Shown here: positions 7,854-15,092 of the stretch, in pieces
How the letters are laid out: each line of letters opens with the position of its first letter
How positions within the stretch are numbered: the first letter of the stretch is position 1
Origin: Evtepia gabavorous
GTDB taxonomy: Bacteria; Bacillota; Clostridia; Oscillospirales; Oscillospiraceae
NCBI RefSeq assembly: GCF_003425665.1
Contig: NZ_QQRQ01000008.1
Coordinates: 1 to 64,000 of the forward strand
Length of the DNA: 64,000 nt
Direction: 5' to 3'
Notes under the pieces: generated by a model
What the model was told of the DNA's origin: nothing
The model's database searches: none
Seen by the model: the letters and a program-made list of their open reading frames with translations, nothing else
Program-made: the position numbers and the translations under genes

Positions 7854-9434
7854 TTAAAGTTCCATATCCTGTTGTTTGTGTTTCGTCTGTGCCGGGACAG
7901 TTCTTTGTGCTTTTTTCTCGTCAGCCTTATCCTGCAAGACTTCCTTGATAGGCTGCTTCTTGGGCGGCTCTTTGCTTTCTTCTGTGCCGGGTGTAGCTTT
8001 CCGTACCCAGTAGCGGATGTCCCGCAACTTCTTCAAATCAGCCTGTACCTCGGTCAAAGGTTCTTTCAGCTCTGCGATTTCGCTGAGAAGTTTTTCCTGC
8101 TCCTCTTGCAGCTCATTTTGGGTACTGTCCTTATCGTCCGGGTGCTTGGCAAGGTAGGCGGCGGCTTTCGCATACCGGGCAACCTCCGGGTGTTCCTGTT
8201 TGAATTTCTCCTTTGTTTTCTTAAAAAATATCTTCTGGTACTTCTCATAGACAGGCTTACATTCCTTGCAGTCTGTCCGGGCAGAAAGCAGTCCGTCAAT
8301 CACTTTGCTGCGGGCTTCCTTTGGCTTCATCTGATTGCGGTAATCTGCGGCTGATTTCCCGGAAGATTCCAGAAATGCTTCTAAGTCCTCCACAGTGGAA
8401 AGCCCCTTTTGCCGGAGATAGGACAGGGCTTCGCTGACTGCCTTTAAGTCCTGTGAAGTCCCCCGGTTCTGTCCAGCCCTTGTCCAGTCCTTCCGTTCTT
8501 CCTTTCGTATCTCCATATACTTCATCAGCAGATTGGGAAGAAGTGTCGCTTCCTCCGCCGCTTTTTGTGCAAGCAGCTCTTTCCGTTTTTCTCCCAGCTC
8601 GGTAATCCAGCCTTTGAGGTTTTGGATAAGCTGCCGGATGGACTTCATCAGACTGTTGGCGGCTCTGATTTCCCGGTTCAGGTTTCCGATATTCGTCTGG
8701 ATACCACGCTTTTCCATCTGCCGGACAGCAGCCCCCTCATGGACAGTGGGGACAATATCAAGCCCCTGTCTGGCATAGGAACGCAAGTCCACACGCTCCG
8801 GACGGTCATTGGCTTCCAGATAGCGGTTCTGGATGACCTCCCATTCATGCCGCCAGATTTCGCAATACTTCTGGTCGTTCCAATCCACCGTATCCTCCTT
8901 GTGGCTTTTCCATCTGCCGGACGGAAGTTTTATCCGTTCCCCGTTTTCGTCAAGGACATAAACCTTGCGGCTCTTGGGAAGCCATTTTCCATGTTCGTCC
9001 ATTGCCCTCATAGTGAGCATGACATGGGCGTGGGGATTGTGTCCCGGCGGATGGGGGTCATGGATTGCAAAATCAGCAATCATGCCTTTGGAAACAAACT
9101 GCTGCTCACAAAACTCCCGGACAAGGACAGCATACTGGTCGGGTGGTATCTCTCTTGGAATGGTAAGCACCCACCGCCTTGCAAGCTGGGAGTTCCATTG
9201 CTTTTCCACCGCTTCGGCGGCGTTCCATAAGGTATTGCGGTCTGCATACGACCGTGGGGCGTTTGCCGGGAGCAGAATTTCATTGTGGACAATACCACGC
9301 TTTTCCGGGTAGTGCTTCACTTGCTGGTCGTATTCACAGAACAGCTTTTCGCCGCTTTGGTAAGCAGCGGCGGCAACCGCAGACTGTCGCTGGCTGCGCT
9401 GAACAATCGTGATTTCGTTGTGTGGGCAGGGCAT
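7854..9434 (-). CDS. MobA/MobL family relaxase
   Basis: A 526-residue MobQ-type relaxase. The N-terminal nicking domain starts MPCPHNEITIVQRSQ, contains Tyr25 in the AAAAYQSG segment, and has the metal-binding histidine cluster HNPHAH at residues 132-137. A long coiled-coil C-terminal half follows (about 260-500). Such enzymes nick oriT and lead one strand into a recipient through a helper's secretion channel. It has a strong GAAAGGAGGG site. A matching oriT lies about 640 bases upstream at 10075-10122. It is transcribed in the direction of primase, VapE and recombinase. Confidence 0.95.
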   Translation of the reverse strand: MPCPHNEITIVQRSQRQSAVAAAAYQSGEKLFCEYDQQVKHYPEKRGIVHNEILLPANAPRSYADRNTLWNAAEAVEKQWNSQLARRWVLTIPREIPPDQYAVLVREFCEQQFVSKGMIADFAIHDPHPPGHNPHAHVMLTMRAMDEHGKWLPKSRKVYVLDENGERIKLPSGRWKSHKEDTVDWNDQKYCEIWRHEWEVIQNRYLEANDRPERVDLRSYARQGLDIVPTVHEGAAVRQMEKRGIQTNIGNLNREIRAANSLMKSIRQLIQNLKGWITELGEKRKELLAQKAAEEATLLPNLLMKYMEIRKEERKDWTRAGQNRGTSQDLKAVSEALSYLRQKGLSTVEDLEAFLESSGKSAADYRNQMKPKEARSKVIDGLLSARTDCKECKPVYEKYQKIFFKKTKEKFKQEHPEVARYAKAAAYLAKHPDDKDSTQNELQEEQEKLLSEIAELKEPLTEVQADLKKLRDIRYWVRKATPGTEESKEPPKKQPIKEVLQDKADEKKAQRTVPAQTKHKQQDMEL

Positions 9435-9616
9435 TTCGTGTCCCTCCTTTCGGTAATTGGTGGATGGGGTGGCGTTTTACCACCTCATTTTGGCAGAAAA
9501 AAAGCAGGAGACCTTTTTCAGATTTCCTGCTCGGTGTGCCGCTGTGAAGGCGGCGGATATTTAGCTGTAAAAGTTCGGGACAAGTTGACCCGATGTGTGG
9601 GTGGCAAACTTGAATT

Positions 9617-9814
9617 TTACGATTTTTTGTTTTTCAAAAAGTCAATAGTTCTTTTCACGATAAATACGATACATATCAAACCTACAATCCCACAAACAAT
9701 AGAGTCCTTTAAGTCTGCAAATCCTCCTGTGTACTGCATTGCATAATAATAAACCGTCCATATCAGTATCAATACGAACACACTAATACTTAACCAATAA
9801 GACTTTTTCTTCAT
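9617..9814 (-). CDS. Small two-helix membrane protein
   Basis: A 65-residue AT-rich gene encoding a lysine-rich start, two hydrophobic segments (about residues 8-26 and 41-56) and a lysine-rich end. It lies between the relaxase and the oriT region. No family is recognised. It may be cargo or a late insertion, as its base composition is far lower in GC than the relaxase beside it. Confidence 0.5.
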   Translation of the reverse strand: MKKKSYWLSISVFVLILIWTVYYYAMQYTGGFADLKDSIVCGIVGLICIVFIVKRTIDFLKNKKS

Positions 9815-9911
9815 CTAATTTTCCTCACATTGAACTTCCGATTAGTCGTTGACTTCATTATACTTTATTCGACCGTCAAAGTATAGAGAGCTTTTGTAAA
9901 ACTTGTCGGCT

Positions 9912-9939
9912 GGGAACAACTTGCAACGCAAGGTGTCCC
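9912..9939. other. Hairpin in the element's oriT/leading region
   Basis: GGGAACAACTTGC and GCAAGGTGTCCC flank an AAC loop and pair almost completely (one bulge, one mismatch). The surrounding 9842-10074 stretch holds further short dyads (CTGGC/GCCAG near 9970, AGGGGA/TCCCCT near 9984) and no convincing gene. Confidence 0.55.
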
Positions 9940-10074
9940 CAGATGGCAAGTCCACAAAAGGGTAGCTGGCAGCAGCCAGCGCAGGGGAAGCGTAGCGTCC
10001 CCTGTATGATTTGGAGCAGACCATGACTGCGGAAAATCACAGCCCTCCGGCGAGGAGCCTTCGGAGAACGCAAT

Positions 10075-10122
10075 GCACCAACCTTTGGGTGGTGTATAAT
10101 TGCGCCCTTAGTAAACTAAGGG
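10075..10122 (+). other. Candidate oriT (RSF1010/MobQ type)
   Basis: An imperfect inverted repeat (CACCAACC, loop TTT, GGGTGGTG; 10076-10094) is followed by an AT-rich TATAAT spacer and then TGCGCCCTTA (10101-10110). From recalled literature, RSF1010/R1162 oriT has the same architecture: an inverted repeat, a short AT-rich stretch, then a GTGCGCCCT or ATGCGCCCT nick region. The CCCTTAG of the nick region also forms one arm of a perfect second hairpin (10105-10122). The relaxase encoded nearby is MobQ type, matching this oriT class. Confidence 0.75.
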
Positions 10123-10412
10123 TTTTCCGGCTTCTCCCGTTCCAGCAGTTTTTTCAATAGTTCCTGCGTGTCCTGCCTGTGAAAAATGAGTTTCAACAAC
10201 AGCATGACATCATCATTTGTCAGGCGTTCCGGCTCTTGCAGAAAACTTTCCAGCATACCGCCACGGGTACAGAGCCGGTGCGTCCGTTCCTTTCGGGTAA
10301 GCTGTTTCAACTGGTGCTGCAATGCCTTTTCATCATTGATAGCTTTCCGCAGTTTCTTTTCGCTTTTCTCCAGCTCCCGGTTGAGCTTTTCCAGCTTTGA
10401 GGTATCAGGCAA
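10116..10412 (-). CDS. DUF3847 domain-containing protein
   Basis: A 98-residue DUF3847 protein: a basic coiled coil (about residues 5-45), then KERTHRLCTRGGMLE and a helical end. These proteins are common in clostridial mobilizable elements and may assist mobilization; function is unproven. The start is TTG at 10410-10412, supported by AAAGGAGG 10 bases upstream. It overlaps the end of the RepA gene by 8 bases. The stop codon falls inside the hairpin that joins the oriT. Confidence 0.85.
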   Translation of the reverse strand: MPDTSKLEKLNRELEKSEKKLRKAINDEKALQHQLKQLTRKERTHRLCTRGGMLESFLQEPERLTNDDVMLLLKLIFHRQDTQELLKKLLEREKPENP

Positions 10413-10746
10413 GGGCAGCGTCCTCCTTTCCCGGTATCAGCACATAAATCCTGTTTGGTTCTCCAACGCCCTGACGCACCCGCATGATAAGTCCGGCGGT
10501 TTCCAGTTCATTCAGAGAACGCTTGACCGTCATGGGGCTGCGGGACAGGACTGCGGCAATGGCTGTGACAGGAAAGCAGACAAACAGGATTCCGTTCTCG
10601 TCCTCCTGCCCTTTGGATAGCATAGCGTCCAACATCCGGCAGTACATGACCTTTGCGGTGCTGCTGACTGGAAATCCTGTCAACGCTCTGGGAAATGGCA
10701 TACAGGGTGGCAATGGTGTGTCTATCGTCATAAATTCAAAATTCAT
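10405..10746 (-). CDS. Replication initiator protein A (RepA N-type) homolog
   Basis: A 113-residue protein with the RepA_N winged-helix pattern: FPRALTGFPVSSTAKVMYCRMLDAM then a helix-turn-helix (AAVLSRSPMTVKRSLNELE). It is much shorter than plasmid RepA proteins, as is usual for this element type. It may initiate replication of the excised circle or regulate the operon. It has an AAGGAGG site and overlaps the preceding small gene by 4 bases (ATGA). Confidence 0.85.
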   Translation of the reverse strand: MNFEFMTIDTPLPPCMPFPRALTGFPVSSTAKVMYCRMLDAMLSKGQEDENGILFVCFPVTAIAAVLSRSPMTVKRSLNELETAGLIMRVRQGVGEPNRIYVLIPGKEDAALA

Positions 10747-10931
10747 TCGGTGTGTTCCTCCTTTTTCTTTGCTCGTTTGGATAAATAACGGGGGCAGTCA
10801 ACCACAACCGCCCGGAAGCTCTGCCTGCACTCATGCTGGCATTTCCGGCATAATTCGTTGTAAGTGACACGCCCCCGGTCGTTGAGGTAAAAAGAAAGCT
10901 CATGCTTCCTCTTTTTGCTCATTCTCGGCAT
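10743..10931 (-). CDS. Small cysteine-containing basic protein
   Basis: A 62-residue basic protein (MPRMSKKRKHELSF...). It has CRKCQHECRQ and a later cysteine, a pattern that could hold a zinc ion. The start at 10931 has a GGGAGGAAG site 6 bases upstream; longer in-frame versions are not supported. It is first in the RepA-DUF3847 run. No family is recognised beyond its regular presence in such elements. Confidence 0.6.
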   Translation of the reverse strand: MPRMSKKRKHELSFYLNDRGRVTYNELCRKCQHECRQSFRAVVVDCPRYLSKRAKKKEEHTE

Positions 10932-11353
10932 ATTGCGCTTCCTCCCGTTTTTAGTGTATGGTTTCGGGGCGATTTTCGGCAAAATTACGGTCATAGAGCC
11001 GCTTAAAATCTCCCGAAGTATACAGCGATAGGGTAGACTATCCCCTATCAGATTGTCGTGTTTCGGTATCATTTCGGTGTCAGTTCGCCAGTTCTCCCCG
11101 GTGTCGTTCCTCCCCTGAATCTCACAGCGGCGTATCGCTCCCTTTGGTACGCTCGTTTTGGTCAGGATTCCTCCACATCCCTGCCAAAAGTCATGGCACT
11201 ACATCGCCGGGGAAGCATATCCCACACAGGCTGGTCATTCGATTGGAATAATCCATCGATGAACTACCTGTATCATAGAACATTTTTGTACCCTGTGCCG
11301 TATGTCCACAAAGTAGGAATTAAGGGTAAAAATCAGAAATTTCCACGATTGCG

Positions 11354-11377
11354 GAATTGATATGGTATAATCAATTC
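11354..11377 (+). promoter_or_regulatory. Operator palindrome over -10 box of the XRE regulator gene
   Basis: GAATTGAT and ATCAATTC form a perfect 8-bp inverted repeat around an 8-base spacer, and the spacer's end contains TATAAT (11366-11371). Repression by the XRE protein encoded at 11416 is inferred. The rest of the gap 10932-11353 shows no supported gene. Confidence 0.5.
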
Positions 11378-11415
11378 AACGGTTATAAATGTTGTCAGAA
11401 GGGGGAACTGCTTCA

Positions 11416-12222
11416 ATGAACGGAGCTACTACAATACAGGAACGGCTAAAAGATTTACGATTAAACAAAGGATTAAAACTGGAAGAACTGGCAGAGCAAA
11501 CAGGTATTTCAAAATCAGCTCTTGGAAGTTATGAAAAAGATGACTATAAGGAAATCAATCATGGCAACCTTATCCTGCTGGCAGATTTTTATGGGGTGTC
11601 CCTCGATTATCTCTTTTGCCGGACAGAGAACATGGTGGAGATCAACACGCCATTAAGGGAACTGCATTTGAGTGATGAAATGGTGGCACTTCTGAAAAGC
11701 GGAAGGATTAACAACCGTCTGCTGTGCGAACTTGCCACCCATAAGGACTTTATCAAGTTTCTTGCGGATATTGAGATTTATGTGGACGGGATTGCTACCA
11801 TGCAAATCCAAAACCTCAATGCCCTTGTTGATACCGTCCGGCATGAAATCATTGAACGGTATCGCCCTGGCGAAGACGACCCCCATTTGAAAGTGCTGCA
11901 AGCCGCCCATATCAGTGATGATGAATATTTCAGCCACATGGTTCTGGATGACCTCAACCTCATTATCCGGGATATTCGGGAAGCTCACAAAAAAGACAGC
12001 GAAAGTGCTCCCCAGACCACCGTTGCCGATGAACTGAAAGAAAATCTGGAAGCGGTCGAAAATTTCAAGGGCAGCCGTTTGGAAAAACTGGCAATGCTTT
12101 ACTGCAAGCAACTCGGTATCAACTACAAAAATTTATCGGAAGAAGAATTTCGCTGGCTGATTCGGATTCTCCAAAAATCAAAGAAAATGGGAACACCTAT
12201 CAGCCAGAGGAAAAAACGGTAA
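11416..12222 (+). CDS. XRE-family transcriptional regulator with C-terminal extension
   Basis: A 268-residue protein. The first 65 residues are a Cro/CI-type helix-turn-helix (LKLEELAEQTGISKSALGSY), followed by a long helical region of unknown function. It is the only plus-strand gene of the element and is divergent from the RepA/mobilization genes, which suggests a master regulator. I chose the ATG at 11416 because AGAAGGGGGA lies about 9 bases upstream; the ATG at 11389 has none. A dyad covers its -10 box. Confidence 0.85.
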   Translation: MNGATTIQERLKDLRLNKGLKLEELAEQTGISKSALGSYEKDDYKEINHGNLILLADFYGVSLDYLFCRTENMVEINTPLRELHLSDEMVALLKSGRINNRLLCELATHKDFIKFLADIEIYVDGIATMQIQNLNALVDTVRHEIIERYRPGEDDPHLKVLQAAHISDDEYFSHMVLDDLNLIIRDIREAHKKDSESAPQTTVADELKENLEAVENFKGSRLEKLAMLYCKQLGINYKNLSEEEFRWLIRILQKSKKMGTPISQRKKR

Positions 12223-12226
12223 CAAA

Positions 12227-12273
12227 AAACCGCTGTTGCATGGTTGTGTTGGCTTCCATGTAGCAGCGGTTTG
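12227..12273 (+). terminator. Terminator after XRE regulator
   Basis: AAACCGCTG-T-TGCATGG pairs with CCATG-T-AGCAGCGGTTT across a 12-base loop, starting 5 bases after the stop. The tail is short in T, so strength is uncertain. Confidence 0.55.
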
Positions 12274-12330
12274 TGCTGTGGTTATTCAGTTGAAATTTTG
12301 AAGTGGTAAGTTGTATATTATAATTTCATA

Positions 12331-12948
12331 TTACCATGGAAAAACAAAGTAAAATACCAAAGCACTAATTACCGAAGCGATTAGAAAAAGCTTCTTACTT
12401 TTTGCTTTTTTATAGAACATGAAAAGAAAAATTAGCACTCCTATTACATCCATCAATAACTGAAATAGGAATGTATGATGCCCTAAAAAGTAAATAAAAA
12501 TTACAATTGCTTCTGCGGCTAAAGCACCTACTGGCAGAGAATATAATATAGAATTAAAAATATGTTCTTTATTCCAGTAATATAAGATAAACGCTGCTAT
12601 TGCACAAGGGATTGAACAAATAGTAAATATCATAAATAGTGAAGTACGAAAACCACCAGAAAATAAAGGTATGAATGTTCCTAATATTGCTTGTAATCCA
12701 TAGAAACTCAATGTCATTCCAAACATATATAAAAACGAACTAATCCCTGCACAAATGTTTGAAGTACTTGCTAAAACAATGATGGTATTGGTAATAATCC
12801 AAAATCCCAATAGTGTTTGAATTGACGAAAAACTCCATAATGTATCAGCTGGGCAATAATCTGTAAGCCTGCAAATACATCCGACTAAAATACCAACCAA
12901 AAAAATTGTTATATAGGATTTCATACTATGGGTTAAGGTTTTGTTCAT
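12331..12948 (-). CDS. Multi-pass membrane protein (cargo)
   Basis: A 205-residue, very hydrophobic protein with about six predicted membrane helices and few charged loops. The gene is strikingly AT-rich compared with the element core and the host, so it is probably separately acquired cargo. It resembles small integral membrane proteins of unknown function; I cannot name a family with confidence. It sits between the XRE regulator (convergent) and TnpV. Confidence 0.7.
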   Translation of the reverse strand: MNKTLTHSMKSYITIFLVGILVGCICRLTDYCPADTLWSFSSIQTLLGFWIITNTIIVLASTSNICAGISSFLYMFGMTLSFYGLQAILGTFIPLFSGGFRTSLFMIFTICSIPCAIAAFILYYWNKEHIFNSILYSLPVGALAAEAIVIFIYFLGHHTFLFQLLMDVIGVLIFLFMFYKKAKSKKLFLIASVISALVFYFVFPW

Positions 12949-13000
12949 AAATTTCCTCTCCTTCAGCTTTCAGTTTGTAATTGTCATTCTGACATACCGT

Positions 13001-13378
13001 TTATGAATAAACCATCTCATGCAAAATAATTTCTTCTGCCCGGTTGTGAATGTTATTGCAACGCTGCACCCATTCCATTTGAGAAGTACGCTTCAATTCC
13101 TCAGTCACGCCCTCGGCAGCTTTCATCTGCTCCATGATGGTGTCTAACCGTTCCTGTGCCTGTTCGTTCAGGTCTGCAAGGTATGTCCATAACTTCCCGG
13201 TCAGTGTCAATGTGTTCAATCTGGCTGGGTGGACTTCTCTTAAATATTCCCGGTGCATCCGTCCGTACTTTCCGATAGGGCGGTGTTCCTCCGGCAGCTT
13301 CAAATCTGGGATATAATAATCCCCAACAAGGATATAATCAATTCCGTTTTCCGTTATTCTTGGTTTCAATTCGCTCAT
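13001..13378 (-). CDS. TnpV-like transposon protein
   Basis: A 125-residue protein matching the TnpV family of clostridial elements: N-terminal YILVGDYYIPDL, then KYGRMHREYLREVHP, and a helical C-terminal half. Its molecular role is unknown. It starts inside the end of the upstream XRE gene (41-base overlap) behind a GGAGG site, so the two are co-expressed. Confidence 0.88.
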   Translation of the reverse strand: MSELKPRITENGIDYILVGDYYIPDLKLPEEHRPIGKYGRMHREYLREVHPARLNTLTLTGKLWTYLADLNEQAQERLDTIMEQMKAAEGVTEELKRTSQMEWVQRCNNIHNRAEEIILHEMVYS

Positions 13379-13610
13379 GTTCCTTACCTCCTGTGGAAGC
13401 AGGCTCGTCTGGTACTAACTCAATCACATCGGTAATCTCACAATTCAGCGTTTCGCAGATACGGGCTAATGTATCCATGCTGATGTGCTTTCCCTCTTTG
13501 CTCATGTTGGCAATCATATTCGTTGTCATACCGGCGGCAAGCCTTAAATCCTCTTTCCTCATATCACGCTCTAACAGTGTGTGCCAGAGTGGTTTATAGC
13601 TGATGTGCAT
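13338..13610 (-). CDS. Small XRE-type helix-turn-helix regulator
   Basis: A 90-residue regulator: residues 5-70 form a compact helix-turn-helix (MRKEDLRLAAGMTTNMIANM ... ICETLNCEITDVIEL), like YozG/small Cro proteins. I chose the ATG at 13608-13610 with an AGGA site; the longer frame upstream is not supported. Promoter and dyad lie at 13674-13702. It is the outermost gene at the element's right end and could control TnpV or the element's maintenance. Confidence 0.85.
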   Translation of the reverse strand: MHISYKPLWHTLLERDMRKEDLRLAAGMTTNMIANMSKEGKHISMDTLARICETLNCEITDVIELVPDEPASTGGKEHERIETKNNGKRN

Positions 13611-13673
13611 ATTGTTTTCCTGCCTTTCTATCCATACCACCGGGGCGGCTGCCCCGGCAGGAACTTTTCTCTT

Positions 13674-13702
13674 ATTATAGCACCAATCTTGTGTAATCAC
13701 AA
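13674..13702 (-). promoter_or_regulatory. Promoter with operator dyad for small XRE gene
   Basis: On minus, TTGTGA (13697-13702) and TATAAT (13674-13679) are 17 bases apart. The -35 region lies in a perfect dyad TTGTG-N4-CACAA (13689-13702), a likely autoregulatory site. Confidence 0.6.
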
Positions 13703-13777
13703 TTTATTCTTGTAGACTGCCGCTGATACCGTCTGGATTGTGCTTTTCCTTTCTTTTTGTTCCCTTTAATTAGCCAT

Positions 13778-13855
13778 GAACAGGTTGGTGGCCGTGGGAT
13801 TCTCTTCATACGTCTGAAACCAGCCTCGCCCTTTCTTTACAATCTTTATCATCAT
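13778..13855 (-). pseudogene. 5' fragment of small membrane-protein gene split by mobile element
   Basis: An open frame starts MMIKIVKKGRGWFQ with an AAGAGG site 8 bases upstream, 30 bases after the PepSY/amine-oxidase gene. It reads host-like (GC-rich) to ...ATNLF and then, at the inferred junction ATGGC, runs into AT-rich element sequence and stops two codons later (TAA at 13766-13768). Its continuation is the fragment at 3342-3623. The rejoined product would be about 119 residues, with a basic N-terminus and two membrane helices. Confidence 0.6.
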
Positions 13856-13885
13856 AGAATAGACCTCTTATCGCAGTGGATGAAA

Positions 13886-15019
13886 TCAGTCATAGATGGA
13901 ATCCACATCCTGGGACAGGATGGCACCATTTACGGCGTTGATTTCAAACTCATACTCCAACATTCCAACCACGATCTTCACCTCATATTCGGCCCGACCG
14001 TCATCCCAGTCCAGTTTCACTCTGCGGACATTATTCTCCGTCGCGCCAGGCACCTGAGCCAGGGCAATGCGCTTGGCCTCTGCCTCGCCGATATAGGAGC
14101 CGGAATTTTGGTTGCCGTTGCCAGTGCCGGGTCTGTAATGCTCCGCATCATAGTCAAAGCTGAGCACCTTGCCCGTGTAGGCGTCGATCTCATAGTCATA
14201 CTCTCTGTAATCCTTGGTGTAGAACTCTACATCATAGACCTGGCGGCCATTTTCCCAGTCCAGATGGGCGCGGACGAAAGAGACCTGACTGCTCTGGAGA
14301 CCCGCATGGGCCAGCGCTTTTTGCTTGGCCTGTTCGGCGGTGATCATCCCAGTGGGGGTGCTGGGCTGGTTGTTGTTACCGTTATTGCTGCCGTTATTAC
14401 CGCCGTTGTTGTTCCCGTTGTTGTTCCCGTTGTTGTCCTCAAAGCTATCCGCATCGGTCACCAGAGAGCCTCCGCTCAGTGTAACGGTACGGGTTGCGTT
14501 GTTCCAGTTCACCTCTTTGTCCATCAGTTCTCCAATGCTCCGCACCGGCAGATAGACCGAGCCGCTGTAAAGCAGGGGGTATACGGTATCGCCGTTGGCG
14601 TCAGCGAAGGTCTGACGGACATTGTCCACCAGAATGGTAATGTCCGGCCGGATGGCAGCCTGAACCGTCTGTGCCTTGGCTGCAGAATCCGGGGTTCCCG
14701 TCACTGAGCCATTGGGCCGGTCTCCCGCCAGAGAAACCGTCAGCGTGGACTGGCTCCAGTTCACATTTTTACCCATCAGCTCCCCAATGGCCCGGATGGG
14801 CAGGTAGGTGGTGCCCCCATAAAGGATGGGGTGGACTTCCTGGCCAACCGCGTTGTAGAAGGTCCGGTAGGACCCATCCACCACGATGGACAGATCGGGG
14901 GAGAGATACGCGGTGACATCCTTCCCCTGGGCAGCGGCTGTGGCGGACAGGAGCCCGGTGGAAAGCACCGCACACAGGGCGATGGCTCCCATTCGTTTTG
15001 CAAGCATGTGCTTTTTCAT
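13886..15019 (-). CDS. Secreted protein with copper-amine-oxidase N-type repeats and PepSY domains
   Basis: A 377-residue exported protein. A signal peptide covers about residues 1-30 (cleavage near ATAAAQG). Two copies of the 'copper amine oxidase N-terminal' stalk repeat follow (LPIRAIGELMGKNVNW and LPVRSIGELMDKEVNW). Then comes a flexible Asn/Gly linker (about 195-220), and two PepSY domains (each with a YDVEFYTKD or YEVKIVV strand pair). PepSY domains are thought to inhibit or modulate peptidases or bind the envelope. It follows a PepSY lipoprotein and a two-component system, suggesting an envelope stress or signal-sensing operon. Confidence 0.85.
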   Translation of the reverse strand: MKKHMLAKRMGAIALCAVLSTGLLSATAAAQGKDVTAYLSPDLSIVVDGSYRTFYNAVGQEVHPILYGGTTYLPIRAIGELMGKNVNWSQSTLTVSLAGDRPNGSVTGTPDSAAKAQTVQAAIRPDITILVDNVRQTFADANGDTVYPLLYSGSVYLPVRSIGELMDKEVNWNNATRTVTLSGGSLVTDADSFEDNNGNNNGNNNGGNNGSNNGNNNQPSTPTGMITAEQAKQKALAHAGLQSSQVSFVRAHLDWENGRQVYDVEFYTKDYREYDYEIDAYTGKVLSFDYDAEHYRPGTGNGNQNSGSYIGEAEAKRIALAQVPGATENNVRRVKLDWDDGRAEYEVKIVVGMLEYEFEINAVNGAILSQDVDSIYD

Positions 15020-15092
15020 AGTTCAATCCTCCTAATGATTCTTTCGGTTTCTACCATAGATTTCTATTCCGGGGTAGGGGGACTCCCCGGCT

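Larger units (their letters stand above)
3624..13777. mobile_element. Mobilizable element (serine recombinase, MobA/L relaxase, RepA/primase/VapE)
   Basis: About 10.1 kb, visibly AT-richer than its flanks. It holds a recombinase at one end, replication genes (RepA, CHC2 primase, VapE ATPase), a relaxase with an adjacent RSF1010-like oriT, accessory regulators, TnpV, and a membrane-protein cargo gene. No conjugation channel genes are present, so it should depend on a helper for transfer. The ends are inferred from GCCAT present on both sides (3619-3623 and 13773-13777) and from the host reading frame that becomes continuous when the element is removed. An alternative pair of ends is AATTAG at 3640-3645 and 13768-13773. 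Exact ends are therefore uncertain by about 20 bases. Confidence 0.8.

Noticed and set aside
9842-10073. Two small open frames (about 60 codons) between the membrane gene and oriT
   Set aside because: No ribosome site, unusual composition, and they cover a run of hairpins better explained as the oriT leading region.
11058-11360. 100-codon plus-strand frame before the XRE gene
   Set aside because: No ribosome site, and it overlaps the promoter/operator region; composition is not protein-like.
3715-13662. CCCGGCAGGA present at both ends of the element (3715-3724 and 13653-13662)
   Set aside because: Both copies are inside the element by the reading-frame argument, and a 10-bp GC-rich match can arise by chance.
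3640-13773. AATTAG direct repeat as the exact element ends
   Set aside because: Possible, but removal at this point gives a 31-codon frame ending in a stop and leaves the downstream membrane frame without a ribosome site. The ATGGC junction gives a continuous protein, so it is preferred, not proven.
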